From Epiperipatus broadwayi (Eukaryota > Onychophora > Udeonychophora > Euonychophora > Peripatidae): 64,000 nt of DNA. A program made the translations under genes and the position numbers. The first letter of the stretch is position 1. Each line of letters begins with the position of its first letter. The notes beneath the pieces are model-generated. The model saw only the letters and a program-made list of their open reading frames with translations, did no database searches and had not been told where the DNA came from. This document shows positions 39,535-52,279 of this stretch, piece by piece. Location: assembly GCA_028023455.1 (NCBI GenBank), contig JAQFVV010007274.1, positions 1 to 64,000 of the forward strand, read 5' to 3'.

Positions 39535-41790
39535 ATATAATTTTTCATTCAGGTTTATGCCCCAACAAGTTTTCATTGTGATCAAAATGTAGAGGCTTTT
39601 TATATGGATCAACAAAAGATTTTTGATCAGACCAAACAACATTTTAAAATTATGTGGGAAATCTTTAATGCTATATTTAATAGACAATTGAAAGATGAAA
39701 GTGATGGTGGTAAATTTCCGTGATTGGTGAAACAACGAGATAAAACATACAATAGATTTTTTAGAAAAGGAAAAAATATATATTATGAAATCTTTTTATG
39801 AAAATTGTTCAACGGAAATGAACATGGAAGTATACAAATGAAGGAATACAATTACATTTTGACTAACAGGAAATATGTACTTCAAGATTGCGATGTCGTT
39901 AATAAATTCAGCCCAGGAAATGATTTCCAATTACTGAGATGTAAAATGCATGTTAATGTAAACCTAGAAAGACAAAATTTATTAAGAAACACAATATTCA
40001 CAGTTAATATTTCTAATCTTCACAAACATTCCAATGAAATTAAATTAGAACTTGCAAAATGTTTTCAAATATTAATAGATGTTGGACATGATGTATAGTT
40101 GAGAACTGATACACATTCAAAAACTGCAACAAACATATGTCATCAACTAAACAGTAATTGACCAGTAAAATTTCTATTATGCGAAGATAATTTGTGAAGA
40201 AAACAAGGAATATGAAAATGGATAAAAATAGAGAATTAATAAGGTTTGACTATAATACACTTTGTATAGTAGTGAAGTAGTTCGGAAACTTATAGAAATA
40301 AATAGAAGACTCAAGGATGGGGATATTGGAAGATAACTTATTTCTGCAATAAGAAAAACTGATGGAAGTATTAAAAATAAGAATGACACTATGAAATATG
40401 TAGAATAGTTCTACAAAGAATTATATAGAAATAAAAAACAAGCAAAATAATCTCCTATAAATACACTATCTTTTCAATTATCCATGATTTTAAAGAAAGA
40501 AGTGAAACATGTAATTAAATTTATGAATAAGGTAAAATCTTAAGGTGATGATGGATTTATAATCAATATTTTAAAAGAATACATTTTTTGGAAAAGTTCT
40601 ATATCAAATTTCTAAATGAAAAATATGTATCAGATTATTGGAAGTATAGAGTATTAATATCAATATTTAAAAAAGTTGATAAAGAAGATATCACAAATTA
40701 TAGACATATCAGTCTTTTATCATTTCTATACAAAGTTTTTATCAAAAGAATTAGAACATGTTTACACCAAACATTCGATTTCATTCTATAAGTTTCTATT
40801 CAATGCTTAAAAATTGGATCTAAAAGGTGTTGATTCAATATAATGTTATATTCTGAAGAATGTTTATAAAAATGCAACAGTAACAATAAAGTTACATATT
40901 GTATTGATACTAAAAAGATTTATATTGAGAAGGATGTGTGTCGGAATGGCTCTATATCTCCAAATCATTTTATAGCAGTTTTATAAGAAGTATTTTGTGG
41001 ATTAAAGTTAATGGCAATTATTTAAATTATATTGTCTTTGCTGATGTTGTAGTTATTTTTGGACATATGCTTTAAAGCTTCAGGAAATGTTGAAAGCATT
41101 ATCAAATAAAAGTAACAAAGTAGACTTAGAGGTAATTGTTAAAACTACTACTATAATGTTCAATGTAGTTTTTCAAAAGATGGAAATAAAAATTGATAAT
41201 GATGAATTAAAAAACGATAATAACTACAAATATCTCGAACAGATTATCACTATATATGGAATTAAACTTGTTTGGAGTGCTTTTCGAAGAAATAATTTAA
41301 CATGAAAAATATGCATATGTATTTGAAAGTGTTTGAAAGTAAAGCTTTTAATGAATATGTTTTACCAGTTCTTTTTTTTTTGAATCTGAGAGATGAAGTT
41401 TAATAAAAGAGCAATACGGAGACTTCAGACTACTCAAAAAATATGGAGAGATGAATGTTAGGGGTAACAGTAAAAATCGAAAATTAAATGCATGGTAAGA
41501 GAACAAATAGGTGTTATTGACATAATTGAAAGAATTAAGAGACTAAAGTGGAGTAGTGCTGGACATATTTCTAGACATGATGATAAAAGATAGACAGTTT
41601 TAATTTTAAACTGGATTCCAAAAATTGTAAAAGAATTAGGAAAAGATCATGTGTGAGATGGAAGAATGAGATAATAAATTGCACTGCTACCATGTGGAGA
41701 AGATAAGCTAGATCTCAGAGAACAGGAATTGAACATGGAGGACTTTCAACCTGAAGTGGTCCAATAATAGTTGAAAAAGATAATAAATGA
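39535..41790 (+). mobile_element. decayed RTE-like LINE, copy 2
   Basis: Plus-strand relative of the element at 3545-6215. The endonuclease block QVYAPTSFHCDQNVEAFY is at ~39550. An endonuclease remnant with GELDYIL-like NYILTNRKYVLQD is at ~39846, followed by RT pieces at ~40300-40790 (DIxNYRHISLLSFLYKVF at 40690-40745), 41087-41305 (KxxKVDLEV, KYLEQIIT) and a C-terminal RLQTTQKIWRDEC-like stretch near 41425. The catalytic GDFN is lost (WEIFNAIF at ~39660). It is more decayed than copy 1. It lies inside the NIDO intron, antisense to that gene. Confidence 0.8.
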
Positions 41791-42560
41791 AAATATTTCT
41801 TGAGAAAAAATGATAAACTTTCTTGTAAGATAACATTAATTGTGTAAAGTTTAATATTATCATCTCTGAGATAAAATGTGATGGATTGATATCAAAATTG
41901 CTTGCAAAAAATAACCCAGTGTTGAATAAAGACAATAGATTTCAGTGTCAATTCAATTTAAGTCCAGTTGTTCAAAAAATCAGAAAAAGCAGCCAAGCGT
42001 TTATGAGGCAAACAGCTTGTAGCATAAAGTTAGACTAGGTTCACTATTACTTATTAAAATATTTTTTAGAATAGAGTATATAAAAACAATGTGCTAAAAT
42101 TTAGCTAAAAAATGAGTATCACAAAACAACAATGTGACTCATTTTGCTAAAGAAATGCAAAAGGAAAATATCCCTGGAAGCAATTTTAAGAAGCATTATT
42201 TATGCATACACAATCGTGAGTTAATCTGATCGGAAAATTATTATATTGTAATCTGAAAGCTGTAAGAAACAAAGATAAGGGAAACTAACAATAAAATATA
42301 TTACTAAACCGGAAACGTGTTTTAGCTTAAAATGAGATGCATATAACGAAAAGTTAATAAAGTCAATATATATAATACAAATAAAATGTCTGTTAATTAA
42401 AAACTATTGTAGTAACAAAAATAAATAAATATCATAGTAATTGAGGATTATATAGAGTGTTTAATCCGCACAAGTACTTTAAGTTATTTCCTTAACTCTC
42501 AAGGATTTAATAACAAAAAAATTCATTGGATTGTAACCTTGTAAATAATAGTTAATTACC

Positions 42561-42562
<2 letters not shown>
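41791..42562. other. AT-rich stretch, nothing recognised
   Basis: No coding or repeat signal beyond the tail of the LINE. It ends in the (TA)n before the solo LTR. Confidence 0.5.

Positions 42563-42592
<30 letters not shown>
42563..42592. repeat. (TA)n microsatellite
   Basis: TA run that ends directly at the TGTGACC start of the LTR copy. Confidence 0.92.
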
Positions 42593-42593
<1 letters not shown>

Positions 42594-42596
<3 letters not shown>

Positions 42597-44758
42597 GACC
42601 TTCCAGGTTGGCACCAGGAAGAAATGTGGGAAGGTCACATTTGTTCTAACAATGGCTAAAGATAATTAGCTGAGAAAAATGAATTGTGATATAATTTAAT
42701 ATTTAAAATTGAGTTTTAGGAAAATTAAACTTAAATTGTGGTAAGATTTGCTAGTTAAAATTAGGATTTTAAAAAAATTAAAACTTAAGTGGGTGTACTG
42801 ATTGGTGGAGCTTTGGATTATGTGTTTAGTAGTAAAAGAGGAGGATGAAAAACATTAGGGATGTTTATATGTAGTAGAGAATTTACATGTCATAATAAGC
42901 AGAAACATAGATATATTATTAATTAGAATTTTCTTTTCTATATTTTATTTATTATTTACTGACTGTGTATTGTTCATAATCTTATGTTTAAAAATGATAA
43001 AGATTATTTTGTATAATAGTGAATAACATTTCTAAAATTAATAATTAATATTTAATTTTTTATTATTATTATGTTTATTCCATCCAAACATTGTATTGTT
43101 AAAATTTTTATAAATAATATTTCTGGCAAACTTCCAAAGTTGATTGTCATAGAAACACAGAGGGTGTGAGTGAAAAGAAAAAAAAGTTTAAAAACTTGAA
43201 GGAAAGTAGAAAAAAAAGTTCCTAGGAAGGAGATGTAAAAATAAAGCTTAAAAGGATCAATAACTCTCTAAAAATATTAGAGCAAATAAAAAAGAAAACA
43301 TCGCCGAGGATTCTAATAATATATTGATGGAGAATTTCTATTATGCTACTGGAGTAATATAACCATGAAGAGATAGACCCAGAGGGAAACCAGCTCCAAA
43401 TTTCTGCCAAAGTCATGATCCATATCCATTATCTATAAAATACCTGGATGTCACATAAGATAAGTAATTATGATTTATTTTAAAGTATTGCCAAAATTAA
43501 GTAATATCAGAATGACAAAATTATTTAAAATAAAGCTAGAAATTTTTTTCTTGTTAAACGCTAAAATCAAATGCTTGATTTTCAATTTTAATAATTTTCT
43601 ATCAATCTTCTGTAAATTAAAATTTAAAATGAAAGAATTTATGTATTAATCTTGTATCAGGAGGATAATTTTCTACTGTATAACTTTGCAATTCGCGTAT
43701 ATATATATATTAAAATAATTTCAATGCATGCAAATGTCATTTATAACACCTGTCACGGAATTCTAGGATAAAAAAAAACTCTTATCATTCTTAACAAATT
43801 ATGCGTTAACAATCGGATAGACATTTTTTGTGTGTGTTATAATTTACTGTTATCTTTGAAATTAATATGTATGTTTCTTTCAACTTTTAAATTTTTTTTA
43901 AAAAAACTTAACAAGTAATGATGGGATATTGATAAATATTTTCGTTGTAGATTACAACAGATGTACAACCAATTTTTTTTTGTTTTCTTTAAAAAAAAAA
44001 CAATGTAACTTCTTATTATTACAATATGATAATATATTATTTTATATGATCTAAAAATCATATTATAGGTGATTATATATTCGAGTGTGTGCGTGATGCT
44101 ATAAATTATTACTATTTTTTTAATTGTATTTATTATGCTTAATTTCGTTAATGAAGTTTATTTAAAAAAATAAAGAATTAAAACCTTGTCTGTTATAAGT
44201 TCAGTTTATAGGAAATATATTGAATGTGAGTTGAAGGTAGAAATGGTGAAGGGACGATTAGATTATTTAGATTGAGTTTGGAGATATTATTTAAGTCTCA
44301 TGTATATAAGTATAAGTTTTGGTTATTGTTTTTCCCTGCCTTTCTTTGTTCTTGTATAGTTAGTGTTAGATTATATATACTGATTATAACAGATAAGTGT
44401 TATATAAATTTTATAGTATGTGTAAAGGATGATTGATTTATGGCATCATCCAAGTTATAAAAATAAGCTAATAAAAAGTATGTTTAGAAATATTAATATT
44501 TACAATGTTATAAAAACACACATATTCGAAGATATATATGATTCACATATCAAATATTAGTCAGTTTTGGTTTTACTATAAGAGCAATGTAATTGGTTAC
44601 CAAAGTGCATAAATAATAATATTTTTTTTGTTTATTTATTATTTATTTTGTCTTTTAATTTTCTAATAAATTTTTTATTGAATTAATAGCCCATATGAAT
44701 TGCTTGATTATATATACGTTCGATTCTCCATTTCCACACACACACATCTGGTTAACAT
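42594..44758 (+). repeat. solo LTR of the 13-21 kb element family, 3'-truncated
   Basis: The reverse complement of 15644 down to ~13510 aligns along its length. It starts TGTGACCTTCC with an 11-bp hairpin (GGAAGGTCACA) and passes through CCGTGTCACGGAATTC-like and ACAGATGTACAACC landmarks. It ends at GGTTAACAT (44758), where the 1.8-kb direct-repeat unit begins, so ~450 bp of the LTR's 3' end is missing. No internal element sequence accompanies it. The minus frames at 43222-43416 and 43837-44061 are incidental. Confidence 0.72.
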
Positions 44759-44761
44759 CTG

Positions 44762-45385
44762 ATTAAATCTCCACTCAATCTAATCATAAATGTGTATTCT
44801 TAAATCAATATAGCCTCATATTTAATCTTTGCTGGGTTTCTAATATTTTGTAGTGTGTCCTGGAATCTTAGTTTTAAGGTTCCAATTTGCTTTCAGTTTT
44901 TTTTATTGGAGAGTGACGAATGAGTTTTATATTTTATGCCTCACTTTTGTAAATGCTTTAGCCGTCTTGTATATATTTTTTATGCTTACCTGTAATTATT
45001 TAGTATTCAATAATTAATTTGTAATTTTATACTCTGTGTTTGCCTAGTGCTTAACCTCCAAAAATCTTTTGGCTGACGATTTTATTGTCTAATTTTCGCA
45101 GGTGGAGATTTCGTTTCTAATATCTCTAAAAGTGGAAATTGGAATTGTGTTTTTCTTTGTAATTTTATAAGTTGTCAGCAGGAAGATAAAATTTATCCTT
45201 TCTTAAATTACAGGTGAGCGATACTTTCATTCTGCTAGAGTATTTAAACTTTTAATATTTCATACTCATGTGCACTCTCCGATAGATTTCTTTTTGTATT
45301 TATTATGTGTGCTTTAAATTTGTCAGAGCGTGTACTCAGAATTTGTTTGTAAGTTTATTTTCTTTAAATGCTGGACAGACATAAC
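44762..45385 (+). repeat. ~620-bp direct repeat, first copy
   Basis: Begins ATTAAATCTCCACTCAATCT and ends at CAGACATAAC. It is nearly identical to 46562-47247, at a distance of exactly 1800 bp. Ends do not carry TG...CA, and no primer-binding or polypurine signals adjoin, so an LTR pair is not favoured. Confidence 0.85.
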
Positions 45386-45893
45386 AAGAGAAAAGTGTAT
45401 AAGCTAAGAAAATATAAGTGAGGGAAAGAAACTTATTTCAGTAAGTTAGTAAGCAGAGTAAAAGAACCGCTGGACAAAAGTTAAGGGTGCAGCTTTTAGT
45501 AATCTGACAGATTGTTTTTAATAAAAATAAAAAAGATTTTGTTAATGAATTACAAGAATGGAGAAGGGTTTTGATTAAAATGAAATATTGTTTTGTTTTT
45601 CATGAGTGCGAGACAAATTTTCAGCCGAATTTCTAAGAATATTTTAAAGTGTTTAAAGTTTAAAAAAAAAAAGTTACAGGAATGTTTGTTTTTTTTTGAT
45701 CACGTTTTGAGGCAGTTGAACCTGATTGAAATCCGATTCAATGGTGTCATTACAAAAAAAAAAAAAAAAAAAATTATTAAGCTTTTAATTTTCATTAAAC
45801 ATAGAGTTTAAATTTGCAGTATTATTTAAAAAGAATGCATGTATCAAAGTACACATGCGTTTATATGTAAAACAGATTTTTACATATAAATGT

Positions 45894-46133
45894 TTATCGA
45901 TTTATTCTAAAATAGTTCTTATACCACTTGTTTTTAAATCCATTTGATTTAAAAACAAGTTGGCTAGCTAATTGCATTCCTGTTGCTTTTATTTTAATTA
46001 TTGTAAACAATTTTAATAGCGGAGATTTGATTTTATGCTGTTGTTTCCATTTCAATAAACCCTGGGTAGAATTCTTAGATAGATTGAGCGGGATATTAAG
46101 ATTTGCCCTGCCTAAGGCATAGAAATTGGACAA
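45894..46133 (-). pseudogene. possible DNA-binding HTH remnant between the direct repeats
   Basis: A 79-codon minus frame contains KATGMQLASQLVFKSNGFKN followed by KWYKNY. The spacing of A, LA, F and SNG resembles the second helix-turn-helix of CENP-B/pogo-type transposases, where SNGW and a KxRH stretch are usual. A second piece, NSTQGLLKWKQQHKIKS, lies N-terminal to it. The match is weak, with Trp replaced by Phe and no catalytic domain. It may be chance. Confidence 0.2.
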
Positions 46134-46290
46134 GGAAAGTGTTTCACGGGAAATGGAGCAATGTATAAATAGCCCTGAAAATTTGGAGTGTCAGTTAATT
46201 CATTGTTCGTTGATAGACAAGCTGTTTTATCAAGTGAGAATTTATATCAGCGCGGACATTTAATTTCTTAAAGGACATCAGCTGTGATTA

Positions 46291-46464
46291 AATACTTTTG
46301 CCTGCAACAAAATGGAAAATTCTATACTTGATATCATCACCCGAATGGCTTGCTAACTCCACAAAAGACAGATCCCTGACTTCCAAGTTTGCTCCAGTAA
46401 TGCCTTGATCATCTAAAAGAAGCTGAAACCTCTTTACATCTACCTTGCTGTCTAAAGAACCTGA
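46291..46464 (-). pseudogene. exon-like coding segment, unidentified
   Basis: After the acceptor-like TTCATTTTCAG on the minus strand (~46465), a 57-codon frame runs to a stop at ~46291. It contains DVKRFQLLLDDQGITGANLE and then VRDLSFVELASHSGDD. GC and codon use are clearly unlike the surroundings, so it was probably once coding. It slightly recalls carboxypeptidase-type propeptides (RFxxLLxxxGI), but not enough to name. It lies in the NIDO intron on the same strand. It could be a retrocopy, a decayed transposon ORF or an unrelated exon. Confidence 0.3.
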
Positions 46465-46561
46465 AAATGAACTTAAGTAAAAGTGCACACTCTATGTGAA
46501 CTTGGTTTTACCGAAAGGTAATTATTTTCTTTTTTATTCTTCCCAGGGTAAATTAATTCTC

Positions 46562-46776
46562 ATTAAATCTCCACTCAATCTAATCATAAATGTGTATTCT
46601 TAAATTAATATAGCCTCATATTTAATCTTTGCTGGGTTTCTAATATTTTGTAGTGTGTCCTGGAATCTTAGTTTTAAGGTTCCAATTTGCTTTCAGTTTT
46701 GTTTATTGGAGAGTGACGAATGAGTTTTATATTTTATGCCTCGCTTTTGTAAATGCTTTAGCCATCTTGTATATAT

Positions 46777-46816
<40 letters not shown>

Positions 46817-47247
46817 TATATATATATGTATATATATTTTTTATGCTTACCTGTAATTATTTAGTATTCAATAATTAATTTGTAATTTTATGCTCTGTGT
46901 TTGCCCTAGTGCTTAACCTCCAAAAATCTTTTGGCTGATGATTTTATTGTCTAATTTTCGCAGGTGGAGATTTCATTTCTAATATCTCTAAAAGTGGAAA
47001 TTGGAATTGTGTTTTTCTTTGTAATTTTATAAGTCGTCAGCAGGAAGATAAAATTTATCCTTTCTTAAATTAGAGGTGAGCGATACTTTCGTTCTGCTAG
47101 AGTATTTAAACTTTTAATATTTCATACTCATGTGCACTCTCCGATAGATTTCTTTTTGTATTTATTATGTGTGCTTTAAATTTGTCAGAGCGTGTACTCA
47201 GAATTTGTTTGTAAGTTTATTTTCTTTAAATGCTGGGCAGATGTAAC
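46562..47247 (+). repeat. ~620-bp direct repeat, second copy with TA insertion
   Basis: Same sequence as 44762-45385, apart from a ~60-bp (TA)n expansion at 46771-46843 that duplicates TATATTTTTTATGCTTACC flanking bases. It ends at CAGATGTAAC. Confidence 0.85.
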
Positions 47248-47935
47248 TGTTTTTCTAATCATTTACTTGTCCCTTATTGAGGCCATTATTTATTAATTTT
47301 AAAGTAATTTTCGCCAATCGTTTGGCTGGGATTCACCAGTTTTAATTGTTTTACTTCGTTTCAATGATATTTTTTGATTGTTCTTGGGGTGGATCAATCA
47401 CCATTATTTTAAATGTAGTAATTGGTGCAGTTCATACCAATATAAGGACATTCGAGATCTGACCAGGTTTAGATCTCGGAAAGCTCATCGGCACTGGGTT
47501 CTTTGATCTATTTCAGGGGCATATGGTTTAAATATCTGGAAGAGAAAACCAATGTTTCAGTGAATCCTTTGTTGAATGAAATTTGCTTCTTCTCTTTTAA
47601 ATTTGTTTAGTAGAAGATCAGTCAGTCTGTCATAGATTTGCCTTTAGTATGTCTGGTACATGCCTGAGTTAACCCCCATTTATTGTGTCATAAACTTATA
47701 CTTAATAATTTATTTGCTCATAATAAAATTTATAAAATATGTTTAAACTTAATTTGGCTGACATTTGTCTTTGTGCTTTTGTCTCAATTGTCTAAACAAT
47801 TTAAAATCTCTTGTTTCTCCCTGAGTCTAGTCGGTGCAAACCATCATAATCATCTATTCTGATCACAGTAAACAAATTTTCCAGACACATAGTGGTCTGG
47901 TGGCGCCCTCTGATTCAGAATAGATTGAGTATATA
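47248..47935 (+). other. GC-richer stretch, possibly an LTR-like remnant
   Basis: A compositionally distinct region follows the second direct repeat. It contains a GATCTGACC...GGTTTAGATCTCGG stretch, and ends with CACATAGTGG then TCTGGTGGCGCCCTCTGATT, which recalls a retroelement LTR/primer-binding junction (TGGCGCC). No second copy exists in the window and no coding frame follows, so this remains a guess. Confidence 0.22.
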
Positions 47936-50208
47936 TATATTAAAGTAATCACTCTGTAGTCAGAGTGAGATTCATGTTTCACTACCTAAAATAAACTAAC
48001 ATGTACAAGGATTCAAAACTAGCAATATTTAATTTACTAACAATTCCATCATATATATGTAATTAATATATTAAAAACTATTATAATGAATATTTAATCA
48101 ATTTTGATTCTGTTATTTTGATGTTTTCATACTTTTGAATATTTTAAGCTTGTGTTGTTGTTTTTTTTATTTAAAAAAATATTTTGTTTTTGTTATCACA
48201 TAAAGTTTGTCATTTGTAAACATTATCTGCATTTAATTTCACATTTGTAAAAAATATAAAAGAAAGAAGATATAACCAAGATGGCAAGTTCAAATCAGCA
48301 CATTATAAAGTTTTCTTCACTAATTAAATATTTTAAATGCTTCATTTTAATTAATCAAAACATCCTCTTATCATAGTTTTATTTTTATAATTTAAGCACT
48401 TTAATTAAAAGTTTTGCTAAGGAAAGTGATTTGAACCTTATCTTCTTATATTTTACTTGTAATTAAAATGGACTGTAATTTGCTCAGGAATTTAATAATT
48501 ATCTCATGTGCCTCTGGGAAAATGAGCCAAAACAGGTATAATAACTTGGGTGGTAAAAATAGAGGAGATTGGAGATAAGTTCAGTTTTTAGTCAGAGTCT
48601 TACAGTCTGAGTCTGACAGTGTAAGTCTTATGAGTCTTAAACTTTGATTTTTTTGTGCTTAGTTTTAAAATGACAGTTGAGTAGGGCTCGAATCATCTTA
48701 CCCTGTACCTCTCAACTTCTGCCATGGAAAAATTCTGCCACAATGAAAGATTCATAGTGATCAAGACAGTTGACAACTAGGCTGATCCCCACAACTGAAG
48801 ATTAGAGAATGAACCATTTAACCACTCACCCAAGTATGCCAAGGTAACAGTCCATTAGCTATGTAAAGTTGTCAGTACTTATGTCTAAATATTAATTGTT
48901 TTTTTTATTTAATCTTTACTTGTAAGACCTCTTTATATATGTAATGTAGTTTTTTTATTCTACCTTTATAAGTCTGTGCATTCTGTTTAAAATCTTTTCT
49001 GTGTTTAATATCTTTTCAAAGTTTTCTTTAGTAATATGCCAGTTCAGTTCAACCTCACAAGTTTGATATATAATTGTTTTTTTTTAAAAAAAAGAAATAA
49101 AAGCAGAGTAAATTGTAATAATAAGGATTTATTTATCATTCACTCCTTGTAGGATTGAAGACACATTATGTTAAAATACACTCACAGGGTAGATCATTTT
49201 AAACTCTCTCATTTAATTATTTTTTTATTTTTCTATTTTGTTCATGAAAGATCAGAATAAAGGATGAAGTTTTAATTACTGTCATCACCAAATGGGCTAA
49301 ACAATTAGAAGCTTTAATTTTGTTTGAAGCGTAAATGGGAAAGCATAACTGACTAATCAAATAGATAATTAATTGAATGTCTCATTTGACATTCATAACC
49401 AGTTCACAACTATACATACCATTATGCTGGGGAATTAAACCATTTAAGTTATTATATTAAACACTATTTTTATTTTCATATGCATATTGTACTGCTGGCA
49501 TAGCTAAACACTTCATCAGTATTTCAAATGCTTGGTCATTCAGGAATCTTTGAGAATCCGAAGTTTTTCTCATTTTAAAATCGTTTGTAATCAGGGATTA
49601 TACTCCTTGTGGAACACAAGGCTAAGGTTTGGATGCTATGCCAGCACCCATATCACCAAACCTACCTCAATTTTCATACCTTTCACCTTACATGTGAACG
49701 TATGTCTTCTTTATGAAAATATGTTCAATGATGAAACTATTCTTTGACCAGCTGGGGCTTTCCTCCATATATGTATAACATTTCTATGTTAGAAGTTACA
49801 ATATCCATTCATTAAATTGTTTTGCTTGTTTTATCCCAGTAAGAAATAAGGATATGAGAAGTGTGAATCATATTAGAAAAGTATTGTATAGATTCCTGTA
49901 GTGTGCTTGGTTTAAAGTTGCATACCATTTTAAAATTAATGAACCATTCCTGTATATGCGTCTAATTTTTATTTTCTAAAAATAGTCAAAGAAAATATAT
50001 GTAAAACATTAAAATAAAATAAATGTTTTAGTTTTGCTATGAATAAATGGCACCTACTAATTTAAATCGTTCATCGATCGTTCATTTCTTGTGTAAAGAG
50101 AGTTTATTTTGGCAAAGGGAATTCACACACATGACCTAAAGCAACTTATTGTATAACTCCTGTTAACAACAATTAAGAATTATTCAGTGTTAACATAATA
50201 AATGTAAA
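47936..50208. other. intronic stretch without recognised genes
   Basis: AT-rich. A small imperfect repeat of GTCTTACAGTCTGAGTCT is at ~48595-48640. The plus frame 49532-49747 has balanced composition but no known motif or splice support, so it is not called as a gene. Confidence 0.45.
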
Positions 50209-50286
50209 CCTATTGAAAGTGCAATCGCTATATATATGTTGTATTCACCTATTGAAAGTGCAATCGCTATATATATGTTGTATTCA
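50209..50286 (+). repeat. perfect 39-bp tandem duplication
   Basis: CCTATTGAAAGTGCAATCGC plus 19 further bases, repeated twice head to tail without a mismatch. A recent local duplication. Confidence 0.95.
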
Positions 50287-50473
50287 TGCTAATTTCACAT
50301 TAAAACATATTAAAAATCCAATCCAGAGTTTGAATCTTTATTTTGGTTAGTTGTTAATATAAAAAGGTTTTATATAATTATATATGGTTATAATTCATAT
50401 ATCTTATTCGGCGATTCATCCTCAGCAATCCTAGTTTGAATCTCACGTCTCTGTACCACTGTATGCCATCTGG

Positions 50474-50474
<1 letters not shown>

Positions 50475-50551
<77 letters not shown>

Positions 50552-50560
50552 TATATTGGT

Positions 50561-50594
<34 letters not shown>

Positions 50595-50604
50595 ACCAAT
50601 ATCG
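50475..50604. repeat. (TA)n microsatellite with palindromic end
   Basis: A TA run (50475-50544) is followed by ATATTGGTACAATATATA, a further TA run, and then TATATATTGTACCAATAT (to ~50602). The last ~50 bases are a near-perfect hairpin. Confidence 0.92.
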
Positions 50605-51255
50605 TGTTGGCACATAATAATTGTCTAAAAAATTATAAAATTATTCGTTAAAAGAAATATTATGTAAAATTCTAAGAGTTTCTTGAAATAAAAGTTACAA
50701 TCAATTAATGAGTCAGAAGGGGGATGGGTTGCTTTAAAAGCATCAAGTTAAAGTTTCATAAAAAAAGTTAAAGAGTTTTTTATTATTATTAGTTCTCTTT
50801 TCATTCAAGTTAAAGAAAATAAAGTAATATTTAAACTAATATCGAGTTTATTAGAATAAAATATACAGGTATGGAAATGACAAATTAATGTGTGCTTGTT
50901 AATAAAATATACATGTACGAGAGTAAACAAAGAAATGATAAATGCATGTATATGTGCATGTTAAAATTGTATTGAAAAAACACATGAAATAAATATTAAA
51001 ATAAATAAATTCAGTGATGGCTACTAATTAAAAATATAAAAACAACACATTTGCATGGCTACTAACTAAACGATCTCCAAAAACATGTAATTAAAAGATT
51101 ATCAAAATAATTTTGACAACAGATATTGCTCACGGACATCAAAACAACAACACGTCATATGTATAAATAGTCAATTATTTATCAGACAATCAGTTGTGTT
51201 TGAGTTGCATTTGAGATAACAGTTCAGTACAATCTATCAGTGAGTTATATCAGTC

Positions 51256-51450
51256 AGTTTATTGTGTGTCTGCAATCAATAATGCAGTGTTAAAGCCCTC
51301 AGAAAACATACAAATTTCACTAGCCTGAAGTCCAATGAAAACAGCCAAACTATCTGATAAAAGTGATGCCTGCATAACAACCTGAAGCTGCTCAATATCT
51401 GATTGTCTTAAAGAAAATGTCTCAGAATAATAAGCATCAAATCTCCACAA
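51256..51450 (-). other. coding-like frame, unidentified
   Basis: A 63-codon minus frame with balanced composition contains FSLRQSDIEQLQVVMQASLL and then SDSLAVFIGLQASE. It stands out from the flanks, which suggests a former exon or transposon ORF. No family was recognised. TTTTCTTTAAG before it could be an acceptor. It lies in the NIDO intron on the gene's strand, but has no link to the NIDO domain. Confidence 0.25.
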
Positions 51451-52279
51451 GAAAACTTAAAATCTAACTGGTTAGAAATATTTCATTAGAAGTTGCAGAC
51501 AGCAAGAAGTATCCACATTCAAAATCCTAGGTAACAACATTTTCTTATTTCTAAAGTAGCCATCACATTCATAAAACTCCAACAGTCATATTTAAGAACT
51601 CTATACCATACATAGATGAACTATTAATATGTGTGTTTAAAATATTGTGTGTGTTCATGTGCTAGAATATATTGATTTCATTGTATTTAAATTTAAAATA
51701 TTATTTAATGACTTCTCATATTATAGTGCAAATTAAAAATGGGCATGTGTTATATTACTTAAATAAGATTGATAAAGTATTTAAATTAGTATGATAAATG
51801 TTTAGTAAATAAATTGTCTTTAAACTTAAAGCTTTATTTTGTCGGTCAATTATTTTTGCCACTATTTAAGTGAAACAATATTTTGTTATTGATTATAAAT
51901 AGCTGAGTTAGGTAAGGGATTTTTCAAGTGTTGAATTATGGGCCTATTGTTCGAACATATTAGTCTTAGACTAGCTGGTGCCTGGGGTTTATCCCAAAAC
52001 AAATAAAGTGTTTGGATATTAGGGGTTTGAATCTAGCAGCCAAGGTGGTCCACAGTCTGGAAATGTGATCTTGTTATGCATTGCATAGCTTGATATTACT
52101 GTGGTTATTATTGATGTCCAATGCCATCAATAGTATTCTCCACTCTGTTCGAATGCACCAGTTCTTTCATGAAATAAGGTCTAAACCCAGCTAAAACCAG
52201 CAAGTAGGGTAAGTTGGATCTCATACGGTTCAAACCCAGCACAATATATATAGTACCCTTTTTTTTAGGTTGGGATGAA

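Noticed and set aside
39532-39735. 67-aa minus-strand frame
   Set aside because: Antisense shadow of the endonuclease block of LINE copy 2, which reads on the plus strand (QVYAPTSF).
43222-43416. Minus-strand frame with SWFPSGSISSW
   Set aside because: Lies inside the solo LTR copy. The equivalent region of the LTR at 13.1-15.6 kb does not keep the frame.
44762-47247. LTR pair of a small retrotransposon
   Set aside because: The repeats lack TG...CA ends, there is no primer-binding site after the first or polypurine tract before the second, and no target duplication is visible. A duplication is simpler.
49532-49747. 71-aa plus-strand frame of balanced composition
   Set aside because: No splice sites, no start context, no recognised motif and no second copy.
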